From positions 372,001 to 436,000 of the forward strand of contig NW_024468530.1 in NCBI RefSeq assembly GCF_001632365.1: a DNA stretch of 64,000 bases. The letters run 5' to 3'. Of the stretch, positions 33,301 to 45,829 are shown in pieces; within the stretch, counting starts at the first letter, position 1; each line of letters begins with the position of its first letter. Origin of the DNA: Laetiporus sulphureus 93-53. Its lineage: Eukaryota > Basidiomycota > Agaricomycetes > Polyporales > Laetiporaceae. The notes beneath the pieces are model-generated. The model saw nothing but the letters and a program-made list of their open reading frames with translations. It did no database searches and was not told where the DNA came from. Position numbers and translations under genes: made by a program.

Positions 33301-36300
33301 AGGCACGAACGTACATGGGTGGTAGGCTTAGATGCAAGTTCCAGAACTGCAGACACCTGCGCAGGACAAAAATTCATACACAATGCTTCCAGGGGACCAG
33401 AGCCGCAGAACTCACTGTCTCGGCATATCGCTGATTTTTTGACATAGCGCGAACGCTAGTGGTCGAAGTCGCCTCCGTCAGCAGTTTAGCATCTTCCTGA
33501 GTCGGGTGATATTCCTGCTTCAGGTCTGTCAAAGCGGTGAGAACGCCGGGGATATCTTCAAGGAAGGCATCCGTGTGGACCGCTTCCTCCGTGAGATATA
33601 TGAGCGCGTCTTGCGCCAGATTGCTGACAAGTTGCTGTACGGAGGGCTTGTGCAACGACCACACTTCAGCACTTCCAACTGTGCAATAAATGCGTGGATT
33701 TACCTTCTCCTGATGTTGGCAATTCAACAACGAAAGCAGGTACTGCCCAGAGAAGTTCACGTCTACAAAAATGTCATTCATGTGATTGGAGAATTGGCGT
33801 CATATAAAGTTCTTACCAGCAAGCGCGTACGCAGCTAGAAGACCGGGAATTAGAACAAGTGTAATATAACGTTCTGTGGTGACATACCCGTGCCCTTATT
33901 CCAAAGAACGTGTAGAGCTCCTTTCATGCGATCAGGATCGGATCCCTTTGCAAGAGCTCCGAACAAGGGCGGCAAGCTCAGCCTGGTAGACCGGACAAAA
34001 TACTGAGCGATGAAATGAAGATAGCGTGTCAATGAAGGGCGGCGGAGAGAGAATAAAAAGACCGACCCCACAAGCGTTGTGCAGAACCGCTTGCGCATTC
34101 CTATATATAAAGGTCAGATACATGACGTGCTATATAATGTACGCTCTAGTTACCTTCTTAGTCTAGTGTAGGGAGAAAGCGACATCTCGATTAGGTCGCG
34201 AAGGAGATCGTCATCGAGCTGAGAACGACGGCGATATAGAGCACGCATATAGACTCTGCCAGCATGATACGAATATGCACGCTTGACCAGCACAGCCCGC
34301 ACGCTCGTTCTCTGCTTGGCCCACATGCGTGTGGAACTAGTCAACATTAGATATCTGGTAATAGACTCACAAGGAAAACTCACTCTCTCGCTTGCGCGTA
34401 CGACTTGCGCAAAGAATCGAAGCGACTTCTTGTCATCGCATAATCGAGCAAAAACACATCGATGGATTTGGACACGTTGACGGCAGCGTCGATATGATCT
34501 TCGCCCTGATTCGGCTGCCGCAGGGCCACAGCTGCGCGGTGTATTGCTTTGCCATATCTAGCGCGATGGGCTGATGCTTTCTTATATCGCGGATCTTCGG
34601 GATCGGTGAGTGCGAAACCGGCCTGAACGCTAAGGGGAGTCACGAGGAGCTCCGCTAGTTCGAAGCTCTCGTTGAGGCATGGATTCTCCACCATCTTTGG
34701 GCCCTCTTGGAACAGTGTCGGGAGGCCACTCCAGGTAGATCTCGCGGTGTGCAGATAGCTGTGGTATGCTGTGGTCAGTCACAGAAAAGGTTCAATCAAC
34801 AAAGACGGACCGGCAGAAGTCATTATGTGCAACCTCATCCCAGCTGCCTGCGGTATCAACAAGACCTTCCACCTTGTCGAGTGCAGGAGATACGATTTGA
34901 TCCAGTATATCGAGGACGAAGTCAATCTCGTCCGGCGTGGGGACTGCACAATAAGTAACTCCTATCACTTGATTCCGAATCAAGACATACCGTGCCATTC
35001 GATCTTGACTTCCTGAGGCTCGTACAGGTGTCCCCAGTACGATAGGTGGTCCCGCTCGAAGTCTATAGCATCGTCCTCAGGAAGCCCAACCCATCGATGA
35101 AGAGAACTGTGAGACATACCCGGCATGCTCCATTCTTCAGCGTTCACAAAACGACTATTCACCGGATAAATAGATGTTAGACTATTGACCACCCGGTTCA
35201 ACAACCGGCCGGTGCTACTGTATCCTCGTTCGCTCTTCGTTTTCTCGACGAGGAGCTTCATTAGTTCCATCAACTGTGCTTTATGCTTCAGGAGCTGCAA
35301 GCGATATAATGAGCAACCAGATCCACGATATATGCGCGTGAGCCGCACCGCAACGCCACCACTATCGAGGCATCCGCGTAATATGGACATGTCTGGCGGT
35401 GTGATGTCAATAGATAACAGGCGAACGGACCACATGGGACATACTCCAGTGCAGTGTCGTGTCCGACGGTATGGAATTATGTATGGAAGTCGTCCGTACA
35501 CTTGATGCTCCATGCTTCAGCTCTTCCTGTATTTGCGCCGTGCAGAATGGTAGGAACTTGTCGATTGTCTTCTCAGGATGGACACGAGCGAGGCATGAGA
35601 CAAGCTGGCCGAACGCTCTAACCGCATTGGACTTCGCATTTGTAGTCGCATATTCGTAAACGATCTTCAGGACTAGATCGAAGAGCGAATCTGATAGATT
35701 CTGGCAGACAACGTCGAGCATAGCCTTGACAGATTTCAGCACGCCCTCTTCCATCTTGCCTCCAGCGATGTGGCGCTTTCCACCCTCTTCTGGTAGGTTC
35801 TCATACAGTGCGAAGACACGTCGAAAGAGCGATACCACCCAGTCTGTCATTCAAAGAGCTTATTAGAAGAGACCATCGTGGAAGCACTGGCACACAATCA
35901 CCTGTGAATCCGGACGTGCTCTCTCTTGCGAGCACACGCTCCTCCTCTCTGCTCCCGATGGACATCGTTGAACTCCCGATGGAATCAGGCAACCGTTCAG
36001 CTTCGGACGCATCGACCTCCATCATGTCTTCGGAGGGTGCGTCACCTGTGAGCGGAACACCTGCCTGCTGCATCGAGATATCACCGATCTTGATGAATTG
36101 CACCACTGAGGATATGAACATTGTCGCGCATAGAGTCTTGATCGGGTCGTTCTAGATGGCAATCGACAGCTGTTAGCCGGGTACAACCGCGTGAATCGTA
36201 CCAACTTACGAGATCAATGCCAGGAACGGACAGCTCCAGAAGAGGGACAACGTGTTTCTGACCTCCGAGCCATGCCTTCTCAGAAACTAGAGGATGGGCC

Positions 36301-38328
36301 ACGGCTGCAAGCATCGTCAACACTGCGGTCGTACGATGAGTTTCATTGATGATCTCTAAGCCATTGTATGCGCGCTCCAATAGCTCCGGCATGATCAACC
36401 TCGGATCAATAAGTGCCATAGACCTCAACGAGGCCTGTGCATAACTCATAGAGAACGGGTCCTTGGCGAACATTGCTAAAAGGGCCGCAGTCCGCAGTGA
36501 TGTCACGAAGGCTCGACGAATGTCCGGGGTGAGACGACGGGTCTGTAAACTCGTTCAGGCAAGCAGATCGTGTTCCAGCAAATAGTACACACCGTAGGTG
36601 TCTTGCATGTCGGTTCTTGCTCCTCTTTCCATCGCTTTGAAAATTCAGACGTCACACGATGCAAGAACAGCGTCAGCTAAACCGTGTACGGCATTAGGGA
36701 GTGAGCTTTCTCGGCATATAATTTGATGCACAACTTACACTTAGACTCCAAGGGCCGGAATTTGACGGATGAAAGTAAGACTCCGTGCTTGTGATAAGCT
36801 TGTCTAAAGCGTCAAGCGCTCGAGACCCGGCGAGATATCCTTCTGCTTGCGGAGCGAGTAGGGAGTCTGTGTGAGAGCCATCGCTCGTTTCCCGTATTGG
36901 GCCATCCAGGCACATTGAGTACACGAACAATTTGGCCAGAGCGCCTGCTAATTGGTGAGCGATACTTGGTTCTAAGAAATCCTCAAAAACACATACTGGC
37001 TCTGCTTGTAGGCTTCTTGATCCGCAAAGATTGTTTATCACCCAAAGCATCTGCATGCGACGCAGTTGTGCTTGCTCCCTGTAAAAAAGATAAGCCATGG
37101 CTCTGAGCCGATACGATGGTATACTCACTTTGGTTACGCCAACTGGAACATCTAGGAAATTTTGTCAGTGAGTTGGATCACGAAATGCATTGGGCGGTCC
37201 ACCTACTCATGGAAGAGAGAGCTTTCCCTGTCAGCACTCGCCATTCCTCCTCGTTCCATATACCGATGTCTTTCCATGCAGCACCACCTTCTTCTCCTGC
37301 ATCGCCGCACTTACCGGCGACATGTTCCTCGGACAGATCGCCACATAGCTCTATCAACCTATCGTCAATGACGGAAGAATTGAACGCCTCCCAGATTTTG
37401 AACAGACAAGGGAGATAAAGATGAATGTGGGTTGGAGGAACAAAGGATGTGATCACAGGGACCATGGTCAAGACAGTCTGTAGGACGTATGAGCATTCCG
37501 GTCTGTCTCAGATCGACTGAGAACGCACCTCCTTAGTGAGCAGTGGCAGGAAAGCGTCCAGCATGTCGGGTATCTCACTCGCAGGGAAATACCTTCTGCA
37601 CTGTTCAGCAACAAATAGCAGAATGTTTATCATATTTCGCCTGACGTGTGAAACTGATTTGAGTCAATGAGCTACGGAGCCAATAGTGGATATCTCACGA
37701 AGAATCGTGCAGCCTTTTCTTGGGCCACAGCTCTTTCTGCAAGACACGCCACAGAGGGCGCCATGGGAGCTGCAAGTCAGCGATCTCTAACTTGCGCCTG
37801 TTCTCCGGTTTCTTGGAGAGCAAGCGGGCAAGCATATCCGCCCACGCCCGAGTAACGCGCGGTTCAACTCCCGGTAATAGACAAAGCTCGTAGTAGAGAC
37901 GGACAAGCTTCGCACGGGTGGTTTTAGGCATCGGATAGTGCATAAGCAGCCAGCTGCGGAGGTAATAATGGGTAAACGATCGAATAAACATGAACACGAG
38001 GAATGAACCATTGTAGCATGCCATCCCAGGTGGTGAGGACCAGCCAGTTCTTGGTCTCAGCACAGATGCTAATCCGTGCAAGAATGTATTCCAGTTTCTC
38101 TTGCATTTCCTCCATAGATTCACACTTGTACGGAAGAGCTTCAAGGTATGTCCGGAGGGATGCCTTCTGTCTCTCGAACGCAGACTGGCCAGGGGACTGG
38201 GTGCCGGACTCCCACATGGGGGAGTCGGGCACGGACATGTCCTCGTCATCCATGATGGATCTGAGGAAGTCTGCGGTGATCCCGGAAGAAGCGAACTCTG
38301 AGAGTAGTGCATCTAGCGTGTTAGCCAT
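30375..38328 (-). CDS. BLM10: Proteasome activator BLM10/PA200, complete copy
   Basis: Large HEAT-repeat activator that caps the 20S proteasome in nucleus and cytoplasm and opens its gate through its C-terminal tail. The gene fills about 8 kb with many short introns. N-terminal blocks are MANTLDALLSEFASSGITAD, LLMHYPMPKTTRAKLVRLYY, LQLPWRPLWRVLQKELWPKK, and HLYLPCLFKIWEAFNSSVID. Further on come TSLRTAALLAMFAKDPFSMS and KHVVPLLELSVPGIDL. The C-terminal domain has DPTYTDSLRYLHSAVLGLCA, SFPYSVEPWMPPL and DTWHIDQVAFNEDQLQNLS. The end is rebuilt by an intron as ...GTSY-Y-A-stop: the codon for the penultimate Tyr is split and the last exon is only 8 nt (30382-30375). A 9-nt exon (30584-30576) encodes THQ. 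Tyr-Tyr-Ala is the known gate-opening terminus of yeast Blm10. Nothing suggests decay. A second, incomplete copy lies at 57186-64000. Confidence 0.93.
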
Positions 38329-38595
38329 GATGGGTACGGGGAAACATTGACGCCCACGTACGTCTGGACTTATAGCGGAGGGCAGAGGCTTACGAGGCCC
38401 GGGATGACGCGTCGATGGGGATTGCTCAGCCACAGGATGTGAGAGTCTGACTCGGGTCTAGAGGAGAGGCCAAAAGGAGTGTCCAGCGCAGACCCGACCT
38501 CGGACCCTATGCGACGCGTACTGCACGCTCAAAGCGCCCACTCCTGTCGCGTCCTAACGCACCACGTGCCCCGAGCCACCTCCCTGCTCGCCATC
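38329..38595. promoter_or_regulatory. Divergent promoter region, BLM10 copy 1 / AIM18-like
   Basis: About 270 bp between the start codons of the minus-strand BLM10 gene and the plus-strand AIM18-like gene. Both promoters must lie here unless AIM18 begins at the in-frame ATG at 38508. No clear TATA element is seen. Confidence 0.4.
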
Positions 38596-39660
38596 ATGCT
38601 CGTACAGACCAGGCTCGCCCAATGCTTCGTCGCCAGCTGTCGCAGCCGCTTTGTGGTGCGCAGCGTGCACACCCAAGTCCGCGCTGTGACGAAATCCCGG
38701 TCTCTCAAACCTCTGTTGTGGTGTTCCGCGCTGGCCATATCTGCCGCGTTGGCTTTGAAACGCACAGTCCATCTGGATTCAGAAGTTGTTCCGGACGATG
38801 CAGGAGAGGAGACACGGAGTTCGTTCATTCTCCAAGACTCTCCGGCGGCAAGGTTTCCCTGATGCATGACCTACTCTAGTCGACCCGGCAACTTCGATCG
38901 CGTTTCCGACGACACTTCGCATCCCGTCTAAAACTCCTCTGCCGACTTTCACTCTGGTCGGAGTTGGAGTGAGGACTGTGTCCTTCCTGGGCATCAAAGT
39001 ATACTCCGTCGGGTTTTACGCTGATTTGGCGAACCCTAAACTGAATGTCGGTGTCCACTGCGTGCTACTCCGCACTGTGACGATCTCAATTGCGCACATT
39101 CTGTCGGGTAGATACCAAAATCGGCGTCGCCAGAGGAGAAGGTTGAGCACATAGTGCGCAACAGTGCATGCGTCCTGAGGATCGGTACGTGACTCATCAT
39201 TCCTTTGGACGTAACTGACTGGCAGACTGAGCAAAGTGCCAACACGGTCGACTTCATATAGCCACCTCCGCGATGGGTTCATGCGCACGATGCAGGCACG
39301 GCTACTCCTGAGCAAAAAGCGCGGCTCATTGTCTCCAGAAGAGGAGTTTGCCGTGCAGTCACCACTGCGCAAGTTCAAGTCCATCTTTCCGAACACCCCG
39401 CTTGCCAAGCACACTCCTCTCGACATCATGCTTGCCCCTCCGTCTCTGGACAGTAAGCAACCTCGCTCATTGGTCATCCGCGACCTCGGAGCCGTGCAAA
39501 GCAACTGGTTGGCAACCGAATTTGTGCTGGCTTATTTTGAAGGAGATGGGCTAAGCCCTCCGGTAAGCCATGTCCAAGTCCTTTCACAGGATGAGGGAAC
39601 TGACTTGAGCTGCAGCTGAAGCAATCGGTTATAAGCGCTCTGAACAATTTTGGAAAGTAA
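38596..39660 (+). CDS. AIM18: AIM18-like mitochondrial chalcone-isomerase-fold protein
   Basis: Member of the fungal Aim18/Aim46 family, mitochondrial proteins with a chalcone isomerase fold but probably without that enzyme activity; their role is poorly known. The N-terminus (MLVQTRLAQCFVASCRSRFV) fits a presequence and is followed by a hydrophobic segment (LLWCSALAISAALAL) that may anchor it. The domain begins DPATSIAFPTTLRIPSKTPL, then FTLVGVGVRTVSFLGIKVYS and VGFYADLANPKL. After further introns come VPTRSTSYSHLRDGFMRTMQ and SPLRKFKSIFPNTPLAKHTP, typical of the family. The last exon is about 39616-39660 (LKQSVISALNNFGK). Intron 38819-38879 is needed to keep frame; an apparent stop in the straight frame lies inside it. 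The ATG at 38508 would give a longer protein. Confidence 0.88.
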
Positions 39661-40197
39661 CCTGATGAGCTGAAGACGGCCTCTCAGACTGCTTCCACAG
39701 AATGTGGGCAGTTATTAAACGTTGTGGTAAATCTTTTGTGATGTTATACATTCCGCATCTGACATACACAGGAATTACCTTGTGACATGTATGAGCATAC
39801 ATCGATGTACATCTATACTTGAACACCATCCTTTCGAATGAGCATTGGCCAGAGAATACATATCGATAAACCCGTTACTGCAAGACTGGTTCAAAGATGA
39901 GTCGTGATCGCATAGTGTATCGTCCCCGCCTTGCGTTTGTGCGCATTCCCCGATGTGAGACTTAGGGCTGCCTAGTCAACAGCAGTCTCACCAAGAACGA
40001 GTTCCATTGCAATCAGACCTAGAAGAACAACAATGTTGACACGTCGCGCCTGTGGCCACTCGACATTCGAGGTCATGTCAAGGTCATGCGACTGATTTTC
40101 CCCTAAAGTCAATCACGTGATCGAACAGTGAACGCGTTCCCTTGATGCCACAGTTTCCTCTACTCGAAGGTGCGGGTTCTCCACGCTCGCTGCCAAA
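39661..40197. other. Intergenic region between AIM18-like gene and TIM21
   Basis: About 540 bp, tandem genes on the same strand. Presumed terminator of the first and promoter of TIM21. No supported gene inside. Confidence 0.5.
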
Positions 40198-41589
40198 ATG
40201 ACGACCGCCATCTGGCGGATTTCGCTATACCATCCAAGAGCTCATGTCATCAGACAATGCACCACGCCTCATCAACAGCTTGTCATCCACGCCCGCGTCG
40301 CATTTAGTCGATCATACGCGACCGTAGAGAGCGATCGAGTCGCAGCCTCCGCCTCTCGGCTCCTCTCTCGTACGCTCGATCGAAAGCAGCAGACGGTGCA
40401 GCGCGAGGACTATGTCGGGCCATTTCAGTTGGGCTTGATTTCTCCGACGCCACGGGACGGCGCAAAAGAGAAGAAGTGGTCGGAGCTAACCACAGCGGGT
40501 AAAGGTACGCGGGCAAGTTCCCTTTCTTCGCATGGTAACGAAAGATGAATCAATCTCGCCCTCCTACGCAGTTGCGCGGACGACTGCGCGAACGTCAAAC
40601 CTCGCAGTGATACTGCTTGGTGCAGGGCTATCCGCTGTGCTCATCTACGCCCTAACTTCGGAGCTCTTCTCGAAAAACTCGGCAACGGTGCTGTATGGTC
40701 AGGCTTGTGAGAAGATCAAGGGATCTTCAAAGGTGCGCATCCCCATCTGACTCGCCTTCTCCTCCTTGATGTCGAGACAGCTCGCACAATACCTTCAAGC
40801 GCCTTTGATCTTCCACAACAATCCGCCTACAGCGCTCCGCCCGAGACACCGCAACCACCTTGTCTCCTCACAGATTGTACTTGACTCTGACGGCAAAGAG
40901 CACATGCTACTACACTTCTACGTGGAAGGTCGACCACCAGGCACCGCTACTTCCTCGGCTGAGTCAGAGGAGCCTTTCGTCGATATCGTCGTGCATTGGA
41001 CGAAAGACACTGTTGACAACCTGTCCAAAATGACGTATGACGACTTTGTGAATACTGTCGAGGCGCGTGCGGATGCTATGAAGGAGGCCGCGAAAGAGAT
41101 GTTCAGGTTCTTGAGCGGTCAACCTGCCTCGCGGTCGGAACCAGAGCCGGAACCGCTCAAGCCAATAGTTAAGGAGGAGGTGGAGGAGAAGGGCTGGGCG
41201 TCTGGATTTACAGGCCTGTTTTCCGGACTACGTGGGTCAAGTAGGAGTTCGACGGAGAGCGGTGCAGAAGCTCAGAGCGGACGACGATTGTATGATGAAG
41301 GAGAGGTGCACGTCGATCTAGTGATGGTGCGTTCATCAGCCGTCCGAATTCAACGCATGCTCGTTGCCCTATTTTCGCTGCTCACCGATGTTACCACAGA
41401 ACGATCAGGGTTATTTCGAGTTCCGCTACCTACTCGTGGACATTCCCAGTGAGCATCCTGCATCATCCACCTCCAATTTTCTCTCTTACAATTGCCACAG
41501 ATTCACGTAGCTGGAGTGCAAAACGAGTGTTTGTTGAGAGAGCGGATGGCGTGAAGGTCAATGAAGCGGTCATGTCATGGTATTCATAA
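40198..41589 (+). CDS. TIM21: Mitochondrial inner-membrane translocase subunit Tim21
   Basis: Tim21 is a TIM23-complex subunit that contacts the outer-membrane TOM complex and respiratory chain during presequence import. Start MTTAIWRISLYHPRAHVIRQ is presequence-like. A membrane span follows (LAVILLGAGLSAVLIYAL), then TSELFSKNSATVLYGQACEK, the start of the intermembrane-space domain. LAQYLQAPLIFHNNPPTALR with GKEHMLLHFYVEG, and near the end NDQGYFEFRYLLVDIP and SWSAKRVFVERADG, complete the Tim21 signature. An unusual insert of about 100 residues rich in Glu, Ser and Lys (near 41010-41300) splits the domain, probably a surface loop. Five exons with consistent phase, ending at 41589. Confidence 0.93.
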
Positions 41590-41749
41590 CACATTTACCA
41601 CCTATGCTGTGGTTTGGTTTGTACCGTCATTCATGTCGCAGTCTAGCCTTGTATTAGTACGTGTAAAGCTTACTGACATGCAATAATCCGACGATTCTGC
41701 ATTGACATTGTTGGATTTGATTACAAGTAAGACCGTGTCCTTAGCACCT

Positions 41750-42335
41750 TCATTCTCCATACAGCTTCTGCACGCGTTTGAGTATTGAATCTTTCGCTGG
41801 ATCTATGGTATGTCAATACAATCATCAACTCCTGCTCTCAGGTTTACGCAAGGGGTAACAAATACCGTATGGATGGTCTTTCGAGGGAATCTCCAACAGG
41901 GCCGGGAATGCTTGTTCGTACTTGTCTACCATTGGCCTAATCTTCTCTGCAATCTAGAGAATCATTGAGATAAGGGGACATTAGGGAGATGCAACGTTTA
42001 AACGAACGTGTTGGTTGATCAAGAGTATGGCAATATCCTTCCGTTCGGTGAACTCCTCAAACGCGCTTTCAATGTGAGGAATCGGGGTCTCTATCTCACA
42101 GGTCATATTTTATTTGTACATAGGTCGCAGTATGACTTACTAGAATCCACGACAAGGAAGTTCCTCTTCTGGTTCTCGCTAATGTTGCCAATGCCGGCAA
42201 GCAGGAGCCCCGTTACAGTGTCCTAATTCAAACGTGAAAGGTCGGTTTACACAAAACAACAGCAGGGGAGGCAGCGCATACCTCGTCGCCGATGACTGCA
42301 AGCAAATCTCTATCCTTGAAGGAAGTGGCCGCCAT
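41750..42335 (-). CDS. VMA7: V-type proton ATPase subunit F
   Basis: Subunit F of the V1 rotor stalk of the vacuolar H+-ATPase, which acidifies the vacuole. Start [18 protein letters not shown], intron, then [20 protein letters not shown] and NFLVVDS; further exons contain the segment with IGE/IEK-type helices, and the end reads [13 protein letters not shown] at 41750. Length of about 120 residues is normal. The frame is open upstream of ATG 42335, but the family start and the divergent neighbour (start 42556, 220 bp away) favour this ATG. Confidence 0.9.
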
Positions 42336-42555
42336 TGTCGACGTCGGTGGCGGGAGTGCAACCCTAAGAAGCGCCTGTGCAGTAGCGCAGCCCAAAGAGG
42401 AAGTTTCTGGATCCCGTGATTTGTGGGGTGGACGCGTCGGCTTGGGCGCTTGGTCATCTCGATCGCACCTCGGTCGCTTACTTTTTCCCGCCACTGAGCT
42501 TGACGCCATACGACACTTTTGACCCACGACAGTCACCAACTTACAATCCTCCTCG

Positions 42556-45500
42556 ATGAACTCGGTCAAGGATATCTTCAATCGGCCTCCTGCCATCTCG
42601 GAGGACACGCTTCAGTACACTCTTTATCCGCAAGATGACATCTCAGATCGTGCTTCTGCGACTACTCTCGCGACTCTGATGCACGAACATGTCGACTCCT
42701 TACTACCCGGCTTTCTTTGGCACCGGGATGCGTTCGAGCTCAAGGTAGTGCAGAACCCGGATTGCGAGGGATGGGTGCTCGAGGGCAGGATGAGAGTGGG
42801 GGACTGCGTCGACGACGAGTGGTGTGCGGTCTGGCTGCTGAGAGAGATCAGCGCAAAGTGGGACGTCACGATTAGGTATGTATGCCGGTTGATGGAGGTA
42901 ATAATTACCTGACCAATGTTCCGCAGTGTTCTCGACTCTGACGGCGAATTCATACTCATTGAAGCAGCCGAGGCGCTTCCATCATGGGTCACTCCATCCA
43001 ATGCTGAGAATAGGGTGTGTCCCCATCTTGTCAGCATCTATGCGTGTTTGCTGACACCCTTTAGGTCTGGATTTACCGCTCCCGCCTTCATCTCATTCCT
43101 CTCTCATACGTCTCTGCACCATCTAGCAAACCTCGCCGGCGGCGTTACCCCGGTGCAAAGGATAGCGACGAGGAAGGCGATATGACGCAAATCGACGATG
43201 ATGAAGACTACATAACGGTCCAGGATGCTATCAAGCTTGTCCGCGACCCCCTTGTGGACACATTCGCGCCTGCTGAGGTAGAGCAGACTGTGTGGACGCG
43301 GCTCTCAGGGTACGTAAGACCATGCGTATATCGCGGCGTGTCTGATCAAGATATTTTAGGTATCCGACTGCAGCTAGGCAACATGTGCATGTCGCGAAGG
43401 CCTACTTGCCAGTTGACATTGCCAAGGCTCTTGCGGTCGATCCATCTCTTGTGCAGAAACCCACCGAAACATTCTATACGCGCGATGCTATTCAGCTCCG
43501 GGTAGGTTCTTGTTATATTGTCGCTATTCGCCCCGGCTGAGTATTTTTGCAGGCCGCTCATAAGATGACGCGCTTCCCTCCCGAGCCATCCATTCTGACG
43601 ACTGTCAAGATGACCAGAACAGCTTATGCCCAATTAGCTGGGCAGAAATTCTACCCTCCGAAGGTATTCGGTCGGTGGCAAGAGAAAGAAGACACAACGG
43701 AGTGGCGATGGCGAGACGTCGGAATGAAGATTGTACGTCGTTGATACATTTCCTCCTGGTTTTCCTTCTTACAGGACCCGCAATGGCAGGCGTGTGGATT
43801 TGAGATGCTCTACCAGGAGAGCAAAGATCGCACAGATACCGTCAACGTCTCAGCTGAAGCAATGCAATCATCGGTACGCGTGCTTTCACCATCTACCTGT
43901 GGTCATCGCCCATATTCACCATTTCATATTGCACTGTTTTAATGTAGGCACAGGCAAGGAAGGAGGCTCTTCACCGCAGCACGGAATACGTAAAATACAT
44001 ACAGAACCTCGTGTCATCTGGCTATTTCAAAGGCGAGCTAGAAGGATCCAAGCTATGGAATGAGCTCGAAGACAAGGCAACCGCTGTATTCCTCGAAGTT
44101 CGCAGAGAAGAGCACGTGCCTATTTGCCTAAGCTCCAATGTATGCGATATTAACATTTCATGGTACAGCGATGCTGGTAGACCCTCGTTCGCCGCTGCCG
44201 TTAATGCTACCGTTTCCAAGGCAGCAGGCGCGCCCATCCCTCCTGCACAGCGAGAAGAAGATTCGGACGAGTGGCTCAACGTGAACGCAGAAGACTTCGA
44301 GTCAATGCTGGAGAAGAACTTCGGTGGCAATGTAGACGTGGAGGACCAGGGACCCTTACCCGATGCGATGGACATAGATAAGCAGACGCCGACGCGAGAG
44401 TCGGAAGAAGACCGTGTCGCGAGGGAACAGGCATCAAAATTGAAGAATCTCGCAAAGAAAGTCGAGGAGTTCATCGAGGGGGAAGGTGACATTGAGGGCG
44501 CAAGATTCGCTGAGTAAGTATTTCTGCCCCGCCCTTGGACTGCGCTCACTGAATGGTCATATCTAGCGAGGAGTTTTCAGACGAGGACTTCAGCGAGGAT
44601 GAGCATATGTCCGAGGACGGATCTGAAGCTCCGACACCTCCGCTGACCGAGCAGACTGAAGCACAGCGAGTAGCTCGACAAGCTGCCATGGATAAACTCG
44701 TACCAGGCATCTTGCCATCTGAGTATGGCAAGATGCCGCCTTCTTTCCACAGTAACTCCCAGCGCGTCGCCCCAATCACCATCGAGACCGAGACACGCGA
44801 AGTCCCTACCAAAGGATCAGACGCCTCCGCCGGACTTCGCAAGCGGCCAATCCGACCTCCCATTCTCCCCCGTGACAAGTATGAAGGTGTCGATTCCGAT
44901 GACGAGACTGACGGGGAAAGCGGAGGTGAAGGCGACGAGGAAGACGAAGAGGACAAGCCGCAAGTGGTAGGCGACGTCGAAATAGACATGAACGAGGAGG
45001 AAGATGAGTTTTTGGAGTTCGCACGCCAAGCGCTAGGAATATCCGACGAGCAATGGGGCGACATTGTCAAAGAACGCACAGATCGTGGCGGCAAGTGATC
45101 CATATTACTTTTCTGGCCATGGGGACTCATATTCTTTATAACAGCGTATGTTCCATTACATGTCGTTGCCGAGAACACACTGTTGAAGAAGACGGCGACA
45201 TCGACCCATTACAGTGCTCCAGAGCTTGCTTTTAACACGCCTTCTCGCAAATCTGCCGCAGGACCGCGTCCAGATGTCAATCCAAATTTGGACTCCTTTG
45301 AAGCTGTTATGCGGGCCATGGATGCTGAGTTGGCACAGTCGCGGAAAAGAAAGCATCCTCCGCCATCGCAGACAGACAAGGGCAAAGGAAAGGCGAAAGA
45401 ATCACTCGGTGAACGTCATGATATCTTAGATATCGAAGCAGCAATGGATGCTGAACTTGAAGCGGCTTTGGAGAAGGAGCATGATGGCGATGGTGATGAG

Positions 45501-45644
45501 GTTGATGCCGAGGAAGCGGTCGATTACAACTTAATCAAAAACTTCCTGCAGAGCTACAAGAGCCAGGCTGGCCTTTCCGGCCCTGTGGGTAACCTTGCAG
45601 GACGGTTACAGTCAGGTTGGATGCTACCGAGAGACGAGTCGTAA
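42556..45644 (+). CDS. Ecdysoneless/SGT1 family protein
   Basis: Homologue of the ECD (human SGT1/ecdysoneless) family, linked in other eukaryotes to splicing, transcription and cell-cycle control; in fungi connected to glycolytic gene transcription. The start MNSVKDIFNRPPAISEDTLQ and the region WVLEGRMRVGDCVDDEWCAV, then GEFILIEAAEALPSWVTPSN with VWIYRSRLHLIPL, are the family hallmarks. ALAVDPSLVQKPTETFYTRD and MTRTAYAQLAGQKFYPPKVF follow. The C-terminal half is acidic (several Asp/Glu runs around 44560-44990) and ends with DYNLIKNFLQSYKSQAGLSG and NLAGRLQSGWMLPRDES. About ten exons. The intron starting at 45091 seems to use a GC donor (G|GCAAGT) and rejoins the frame at AYVPLHVVAENTLL. Overlapping minus-strand frames are shadows of the acidic repeats. 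Confidence 0.92.
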
Positions 45645-45829
45645 CTCGCGCTTCATGTACTGTACCAAGATTGTATGCATCGAGGCTCGAAAATACGATC
45701 AACTTTTGCTTCGCTTCTCATTGCTGCTCCGCTTTAGAGAAAGTAGGGTATAGATTGTGTCTTACGGTACAATAGATAAAAATAACAATACCGTCAGCCA
45801 TTCGCATGCAACCATTGTCTACAATGGGC

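Noticed and set aside
37861..37885. Stretch resembling a tRNA T-arm (GGTTCAACTCCCGG)
   Set aside because: Lies in the coding frame of BLM10 copy 1 and no acceptor, D or anticodon stems can be formed around it.
44022..45178. Ser-rich minus-strand ORFs across the Ecdysoneless gene
   Set aside because: They are reverse complements of its acidic Asp/Glu-rich codons.
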